This document shows, one piece after another, positions 59,308 through 64,000 of a DNA stretch of 64,000 nucleotides; position 1 is the stretch's first letter, and every line of letters starts with the position of its first letter. A program made the position numbers and the translations under genes. This stretch comes from Streptomonospora wellingtoniae (GTDB lineage Bacteria > Actinomycetota > Actinomycetes > Streptosporangiales > Streptosporangiaceae): assembly GCF_031845375.1 (NCBI RefSeq), contig NZ_JAVREK010000017.1, forward strand, positions 62,001-126,000, read 5' to 3'. The notes beneath the pieces are model-generated. The model did not search any database and had not been told where the DNA came from. It worked only from the letters and a program-made list of their open reading frames with translations.

Positions 59308-60867
59308 TCAGGCGCGCGGCTCCGGGGGCTCGGTGCCGGTGCCGTCCGCCCGCTGCGCGCCCCCGCCGGGGGCGTCCGCGGCGTCGGAGTCCTCGCCGCC
59401 GCGCAGGTGCGTGCCCACGTCCAGCGCGGCCCGCTCCTCGGCCAGCAGCCGCAGCGCCTCCTCGCGGGTGACGCGGGACCTCGGCGTGACCAGGCTGACC
59501 GCAACTCCGGCCACCAGTGCCGCCGCCATCGACGGGATGACCGGGTTGCCCCAGAACTCCGACCACGCTGCGATGTTCTGCACGGCGAGCGCCACCGCCG
59601 AACCGCCGACCATCGCGGCCAGCCCGCCCTGCCAGGTGGCCCGAGGCCAGAACTTGCCCAGCAGCGATGCAACGAGCAGTCCGGTCAGCACCGTGGAGAT
59701 CATCAGCGTGATGTAGTCGATGATCGTATCGGCGACCAGCGCGCCCGCCAGCGCGAGGACCAGCACCCCCACCAGCGCGATCCGCGAGTAGCGCACCATG
59801 TGCTCGGCGCGCGGCAGCCGGCCGGTGACCAGTTGCACCACGTCGCGCAGCAGGATCGTCACGCCGGCCACGGCGTCGGAGTCTCCGGAGGACATCGTCG
59901 CCGACAATCCCGCTACCAGCAGGAACGCGCCCAGCCACACGGGGAAGACGGTGGTCGCCAGCATCGGGAAGGCGGCGTCCGGGTTCGCCAGACCGGGGTC
60001 GATCGCGCGGGCGGCGAGCCCGGCCACGGCCGGGAGCACCGCGAAGACGGCGAACAGCAGCGCCACCCAGGTGAAGCTGCGCCGCACGGTGCCGACGTCG
60101 GCTGCGGAGTAGATGCGCTGGCGGTAGGACGGGGTGGCCAGCACGCCCACGGCGATGACCAGCGCCAGGGAGAGGGCGGGAAGCGCGCCCAGGGCCTCGA
60201 TCCCCAGCATGGAGGTCGCCTCCTCGGGGGCGCCCTCCTGGATGCCGCTGAAGCCGCCGGTGTAGACCAGGGAGACGACGGCGAGCACGGTGAAGCCGAC
60301 GAACAGGATCGTGCCCTGGAGCGCGTCGGTGACGACCACCGCGAGGTAGCCGCCGACGACCGTGTAGAGGCCGAAGCCGAGCGCGACGACGACCTTGGCC
60401 AGGGCGGGCTCCATGCCGGTGAGGAACGACAGGTAGAGGGCGCCGCCCATGATGTGCGCGCCGAGCCAGCCCACCGAGGCGAGCAGCAGCACGACCGACA
60501 CCACGGCTTTGATCAGCCGGTTGGCGCCGAAGTAGTAGCTCATCTCCTCGGCGAAGGTCATGAACCCGTGGCGGCGGACGTCGGAGAACAGCCACACCAG
60601 GGCGAGGACCCCGGCCGCACCGCCGATGCCGTAGAGAGCGCCGGCCCAGCCGTTCTCGTAGGCGAAGCCCACGGCGCCGAGGCTGGAGCCGGTACCGACC
60701 AGTGTGGCCAGCGTGGTCCCCATGAGCAGGGGCGTGCCGAGCTTGCGCCCGGCCAGGAGGAAGTCCTCGCCGCTGCGGTTGCGGCGGGACACCCACACGC
60801 CGATGCCGAGCATGACGATCAGGGTGCCGACGAGTGCGATCAGGTATACGGGACTGCCGTCGTTCAT
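59308..60867 (-). CDS. Sodium:solute symporter (SSS family), second copy
   Basis: The 519-residue protein has 13 membrane helices with the patterns SRRNRSGEDFLLAGRKLGTP, GTTLATLVGTGSSLGAVGFA, and GGYLAVVVTDALQGTILFVG. The C-terminus is a polar tail of about 70 residues. The substrate is unknown. Neighbouring D-amino-acid enzymes suggest an amino acid or derivative. CGGAGGCAACA precedes the ATG. It is not closely similar to the symporter at 53281. Confidence 0.88.
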   Translation of the reverse strand: MNDGSPVYLIALVGTLIVMLGIGVWVSRRNRSGEDFLLAGRKLGTPLLMGTTLATLVGTGSSLGAVGFAYENGWAGALYGIGGAAGVLALVWLFSDVRRHGFMTFAEEMSYYFGANRLIKAVVSVVLLLASVGWLGAHIMGGALYLSFLTGMEPALAKVVVALGFGLYTVVGGYLAVVVTDALQGTILFVGFTVLAVVSLVYTGGFSGIQEGAPEEATSMLGIEALGALPALSLALVIAVGVLATPSYRQRIYSAADVGTVRRSFTWVALLFAVFAVLPAVAGLAARAIDPGLANPDAAFPMLATTVFPVWLGAFLLVAGLSATMSSGDSDAVAGVTILLRDVVQLVTGRLPRAEHMVRYSRIALVGVLVLALAGALVADTIIDYITLMISTVLTGLLVASLLGKFWPRATWQGGLAAMVGGSAVALAVQNIAAWSEFWGNPVIPSMAAALVAGVAVSLVTPRSRVTREEALRLLAEERAALDVGTHLRGGEDSDAADAPGGGAQRADGTGTEPPEPRA

Positions 60868-61140
60868 TGTTGCCTCCGTTGCCGGAAGCCCGGCCGCGAC
60901 GGCCGGGGACAGGGGATGGTGGAGGGTGCCGCGCCGGGCGGCGTGCGGCGGTCCTGGACCGGGGCGTGGGCCCGCGGTACGAGGTCCGCAGTGTGGGTGA
61001 ACGGTGCGTGGTGGTGGCCTGTGGCCGGTGGCCGCCGGGCCGGGAACCGGACCGGCGGGTGCGTGCGTCGGTGCCCCTGAGGCCCCGTGCCGCGCCCTGC
61101 GGCGCGCATGCGCCGCGGAGGACGGAGGAACGGAGCGCCC

Positions 61141-61365
61141 ATGGACGCCGGACGGCTGTTCGTCATCGCGCTGATGCTGGTTTTCGCCGCCGTCCTCGCC
61201 GCGGTCGCGGTCACGCCGGACCTCGTGCCGCGCCGCACGAACCTGCACGACAGGCCCCGCACGCGTGCGGCGGCGCTGATGGGCGACCGCGTCACGGCCG
61301 CGCTCCTGCCGGCGATGGTCCTCTTGGCGCTGTTCTCGCCTAGCACGTGGCGCCCGGACGCCTAG
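61141..61365 (+). CDS. Small two-helix membrane protein divergent from the symporter
   Basis: The 74-residue protein has two membrane helices (about 5-25 and 48-66) joined by a basic loop (PRRTNLHDRPRTRAAALMG). GGAGGAACGGAG precedes the ATG. No family is recognised. Its position next to a symporter gene echoes the small protein at 52954, but sequence and orientation differ. Confidence 0.6.
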   Translation: MDAGRLFVIALMLVFAAVLAAVAVTPDLVPRRTNLHDRPRTRAAALMGDRVTAALLPAMVLLALFSPSTWRPDA

Positions 61366-61471
61366 TCCCGGGCCGCCCGCGCCTGCGGGTGCACCGACGG
61401 GCCCGGCTGGTTCGACGCCCGCCGGGACCCCGAAGCGCCCGCGGTCCCGACCGGTCCGCTGTCCGGCGGTG

Positions 61472-61516
61472 CCCGGACGGCCCGGACGGCCCGGACGGCC
61501 CGGACGGCCCGGTCGT
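61472..61516. repeat. Tandem 9-bp repeats
   Basis: Four perfect copies of CCCGGACGG (61472-61507) followed by a changed copy CCCGGTCGT. They lie in the 184-bp gap between convergent genes. Confidence 0.85.
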
Positions 61517-61549
61517 CCCGGCGGTGCGGTCCGGCGGACGTCACCGAGG

Positions 61550-61927
61550 CTAGACCGGCCGGTAGAGCACGGCGTCGACCTCGATGGCGAACCCGGGAAG
61601 GTCGGCCTGCAGCGTCGTACGGGCCGGCGGCTCACCGCCGAAGTACTCCGCGAACAGTTCGTTCATCGCGGCGAAGTCCTCCAGGTCGCGGAGGTAGACG
61701 CCCACGCGGACCGCGTCCGCGAGGCTCGCGCCGGCCGCCTCGGCCACCGCCGCGAGATTGTCGAACGTCGCCCGGGCCTGGTCGACGAAGGGCCCCTCGA
61801 CCAGCGAGCGGTCCCGGCGGTGCGGGGTCGCCCCGGAGAGGTAGACGAAGTCGCCGGCCACCACGGCCGGGGAATAGGGGCCGCCGGGTGGGGCGGCCTG
61901 GGGTGCCTGGATCACGCGCTTGGCCAT
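61550..61927 (-). CDS. RidA family (YjgF/UK114) protein
   Basis: The 125-residue protein has the RidA pattern: QAPQAAPPGGPYSPAVVAGD, VYLSGATPHRR, and the strand/helix FVDQARATFDNLAAVAEAAG with DAVRVGVYL. The Arg of the active site is seen near the C-terminus in PARTTLQADLPG, and IEVDAVLYRPV ends the protein. RidA proteins hydrolyse reactive enamines/imines released by PLP enzymes. Such an enzyme is encoded next to it on the same strand. The ATG at 61927 follows AAAGG and a GTGT-rich leader. Confidence 0.92.
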   Translation of the reverse strand: MAKRVIQAPQAAPPGGPYSPAVVAGDFVYLSGATPHRRDRSLVEGPFVDQARATFDNLAAVAEAAGASLADAVRVGVYLRDLEDFAAMNELFAEYFGGEPPARTTLQADLPGFAIEVDAVLYRPV

Positions 61928-62062
61928 GGCTGGACGGACCTTTCCGGTGGTGTGCTTCGTGTCGTGTGTCGTGTGTTGTGTGGTGTCGGTGTGTGCGGAG
62001 CGCCCCACGGCGCTCGGCGCTCGGCCGGGCCCCGCAGTCGGCGGCCGGACGCCGATCGCGGG

Positions 62063-63403
62063 TCAGAACAGCGTGCGGACGGCGTCGACCACCCGGTCCC
62101 GGGAGTCCAGGACGGGGATCAGCGGCCACTTGTCGAAGACGGTGCAGGGGTGCGAGAGGCCGAGTTCGACCACGTCGCCCACGCGCGGCACCGCCTCGCC
62201 CGCGGCCTCCTCGACGTCGAGGAAGCCGTGGTGGTCGTTGAGCTCGACCACGCGGACGCCGCCTGCCAGCGGGATGCGCCCGCCGTCGCGCAGGAGCGCG
62301 CGGGGGCGGGGCAGGTCGATGTCGAAGGACACGTCGCGCTTGCCGGCGCCGAGCAGGGCCCGGCCCGGCTCCGGGCACGAGAGGACTCTGGCGTAGCAGG
62401 TCAGCGCCGGTCGCAGCGGATCGGGGTCGACGCCGCTGCGCAGCGGCGACGCGCGGTCCATGAACAGGTCGTCGTGGGTGATGTAGCAACCCGAGCGGAC
62501 GACGGGCCGCACCGGGCGCGAGAGCTCCGGCAGCGACGTGAGCGCCTCGGCGGCGAGGTCCGGGTAGGCGCTGCCGCCCGCGGTGACGACGATCTCGTCG
62601 GTCGCGGAGAACAGCCCTTCGGCGTCGGCGCCGGCGGTCAGTTCGGCCAGGCCGGCCAGCCACGTGCGGACGCGCTCGGGCGCGTCGCCGTCGCGGCGCT
62701 GGGGAAGCACCCCCTCGTAGCCTTCGACGCCGACCAGCCGCAGCCGATCGGCCGCCGCGATCCGGCGGGCGAGGTCCAAGGCCCCTTCGGCGCCGCGCAC
62801 ACCCGTTCGGCGCCCGGCCACTCCCAGTTCCAGCAGCACCGGGAGCGGGCGGGGCGCGTCCGCCATCGCGGCCTCCAGCGCCGCCGCCCCGGCGGCGGAG
62901 TCGACCAGGCACATCGGGGTGAAGCCCGGGTCGGCCAGCTCCCGGGCCAGCCAGGCGAGCTGCGCAGGTTCGACCACCTCGTTGGCGATCAGCACGCGGC
63001 GGGCGCCGAACCGGCGCATCACGCGGGCCTGGGCGACGGTGGCGGCGGTCAGGCCCCAGGCCCCGCGGTCCAACTGGGCCGACCACAGCTGCGGCGACAT
63101 CGTGGTCTTGCCGTGGGGGGCGAGGTCGGCGCCGCGGTCGGCGCACCAGCGGGCGAAGCGGTCGAGATTGTGGCGCAGCGCGTCCTCCCGCAGTACGACC
63201 GCGGGCAGCCACAGGTCGTTCAGCGCCAGTCCGGCCGCGCGTACGTCGGCGGCGCTCGCGGGGCTTGCGGGCAGGGACCGGGCCTCGACGGGTTCGGAGT
63301 CCAGGGCCGCGAGCGGTCCGGCGGGCAGGCCGGAGCCGGCGAGGGCGGACGGCCGGCCGCCCCCAGGCCCGGCGGTAGCGGAGTCGGATGCGGGTTCGGT
63401 CAT
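62063..63403 (-). CDS. PLP-dependent D-amino-acid enzyme (alanine racemase-fold; D-threonine aldolase/D-serine dehydratase-like deaminase)
   Basis: The 446-residue protein has a disordered N-terminus of about 60 residues. The PLP barrel follows with the Schiff-base Lys in LAPHGKTTMSPQLW. Later motifs are VLLELGVAGRRTGVRG, VVTAGGSAYPDLA and the zinc/His region ELNDHHGFLDV and GLSHPCTVFDKWPLIPV. This is the metal-activated D-threonine aldolase / D-serine dehydratase-like family, often labelled amino acid deaminase. It likely releases an imine handled by the RidA protein encoded next to it. The ATG at 63403 is the first start. An amidohydrolase gene lies upstream. Confidence 0.85.
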   Translation of the reverse strand: MTEPASDSATAGPGGGRPSALAGSGLPAGPLAALDSEPVEARSLPASPASAADVRAAGLALNDLWLPAVVLREDALRHNLDRFARWCADRGADLAPHGKTTMSPQLWSAQLDRGAWGLTAATVAQARVMRRFGARRVLIANEVVEPAQLAWLARELADPGFTPMCLVDSAAGAAALEAAMADAPRPLPVLLELGVAGRRTGVRGAEGALDLARRIAAADRLRLVGVEGYEGVLPQRRDGDAPERVRTWLAGLAELTAGADAEGLFSATDEIVVTAGGSAYPDLAAEALTSLPELSRPVRPVVRSGCYITHDDLFMDRASPLRSGVDPDPLRPALTCYARVLSCPEPGRALLGAGKRDVSFDIDLPRPRALLRDGGRIPLAGGVRVVELNDHHGFLDVEEAAGEAVPRVGDVVELGLSHPCTVFDKWPLIPVLDSRDRVVDAVRTLF

Positions 63404-63512
63404 GGGGTGTGCGGCGCGCCGTCCCGGCCAGAGTTCTGCGGGGTGCGCGCCGCCTCCCTCCCTTCACGGCGGGCTGGTTCGGCGGTCGGCGGCTGCTGTG
63501 CGGGTCCGGCGG

Positions 63513-64000
63513 TCATGCGCCGTCCCGGGGGAAGGGCTCGTCGAAGTCCTCGGGGCGTTCCAGGCGCCGCACCGCCGACCGGGTGCGCCGCACGCGCTCG
63601 TCCTCGGCGCCGCTCTGGGCCGGGCTGAGGGGTACCCACGGCGCCGGGGGCCCGGCCGCGCACGGGGGCAGCAGGCGGCCGCCGACGTAGGTCGCCGTGT
63701 TGGTGAGCCGGACCGGCGACTCGCGGGCGGTGCCATGCACGTCCACGACGGGGAAGCGGCCCTCCTCCAGGTCGAAGACGGCGATGTCGGCAGCGGCGCC
63801 CGGTGCGAGCGTGCCCGCGTCCAGCCCGAGGGCGCGCGCGGGGCGCACGGTCGCGGCGGCGACCGCCTCGGACAGGCCCACACCGGCGGCCGTCAGCTTG
63901 GCCAGGACGGTGGGCAGGTCGAACGCGGGGCCGTGTACCGAGCGCGCGTGCAGATCGGAGGAGGCGGTCGGGCGCACGCCCTCGGCCACCTCGGTCTCCA
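63513..64000 (-). CDS. Amidohydrolase/deacetylase family metallohydrolase, C-terminal part (partial)
   Basis: The frame runs off the end of the window, leaving about 161 C-terminal residues. SSDLHARSVHGPAFDLPTVL carries the late Asp-His region of amidohydrolases, and the C-terminal beta sandwich has LAPGAAADIAVFDLEEGRF and the RLTNTATYVGGR strand. This matches the family that removes acyl groups from amino acids (N-acyl-D-amino-acid deacylase-like). It would feed the D-amino-acid enzyme downstream. Exact activity is not settled. Confidence 0.8.
   Translation of the reverse strand, partial: ETEVAEGVRPTASSDLHARSVHGPAFDLPTVLAKLTAAGVGLSEAVAAATVRPARALGLDAGTLAPGAAADIAVFDLEEGRFPVVDVHGTARESPVRLTNTATYVGGRLLPPCAAGPPAPWVPLSPAQSGAEDERVRRTRSAVRRLERPEDFDEPFPRDGA

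Noticed and set aside
1..64000. tRNA or rRNA genes
   Set aside because: No cloverleaf-like segment with a GGTTCGAATCC-type T-loop, and no rRNA sequence, was noticed on either strand. A covariance search would be needed to exclude them fully.

Overview
The window is about 64 kb of very GC-rich DNA (roughly 72-74 percent by eye) with actinobacterial gene content: DUF3145, DUF5998, DUF5709, DUF2203 and DUF1707 proteins, a second nuo cluster of the type seen in Streptomyces and relatives, NarL-type two-component pairs, and many GTG starts. Several start codons lie 6-7 bases after a TANNNT -10 box, which suggests leaderless transcripts. The overall flavour is Nocardiopsaceae/Streptosporangiales (for example Streptomonospora or Nocardiopsis). 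That placement is inference. No rRNA or tRNA gene and no CRISPR array was seen.

Layout. Bases 1-750 hold the end of an Mrp Na+/H+ antiporter operon (E', F, G). Bases 830-12500 carry housekeeping genes: a RecQ helicase with a C-terminal phosphoribosyltransferase-like domain, a PfkB sugar kinase, a GNAT/acyl-CoA synthetase fusion, a phosphodiesterase, a peroxiredoxin, an enoyl-CoA hydratase and an MBL hydrolase. Bases 12566-17666 hold a same-strand triad of CHAT-domain protein, small protein and sigma factor. A broken IscB-like (RRXRR) element with hairpins at both ends lies between the last two. Bases 17885-25976 carry DUF3145, three tandem DUF1707 membrane proteins, a coupled ATP-grasp/CysQ pair, HAD, PEBP and PIG-L enzymes, and an MFS transporter with an in-frame TGA just after its likely start. 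Bases 26185-38494 hold a phospholipase D-like protein, two paralogous signalling modules (histidine kinase plus NarL regulator on the + strand, ABC-2 ATPase plus permease on the - strand), a secreted alpha/beta hydrolase and a remnant of a GH15 gene.

Bases 38825-47401 are an eight-gene complex-I-like operon (A, a degenerate B-like subunit with a His-rich stretch, H, J, K, L, M, N) without C, E, F, G or I. It converges on a formate dehydrogenase operon (fdhA with active-site Cys, the 16-Cys iron-sulfur subunit fdhB, an NrfD-type anchor). The neighbourhood may link formate oxidation to a proton-pumping membrane arm, but that is inference. Bases 52954-56430 carry a sodium:solute symporter with a small membrane partner and a divergent DeoR-type regulator. 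Bases 56519-59215 contain what I consider the most interesting locus: a stand-alone YcaO enzyme immediately downstream of a 31-residue peptide gene whose acidic helix is at the C-terminus (follower-like), with a divergent methyltransferase. Bases 59308-64000 hold a second symporter, RidA, a D-amino-acid PLP enzyme and an amidohydrolase, which together look like a D-amino-acid or acyl-amino-acid utilisation set.

A 65-bp AT-richer palindrome occurs five times (18407, 29908, 47387, 52809, 59201), in both orientations and always at gene ends. Four copies lie between convergent genes, and two of them supply the stop codon of the upstream gene.
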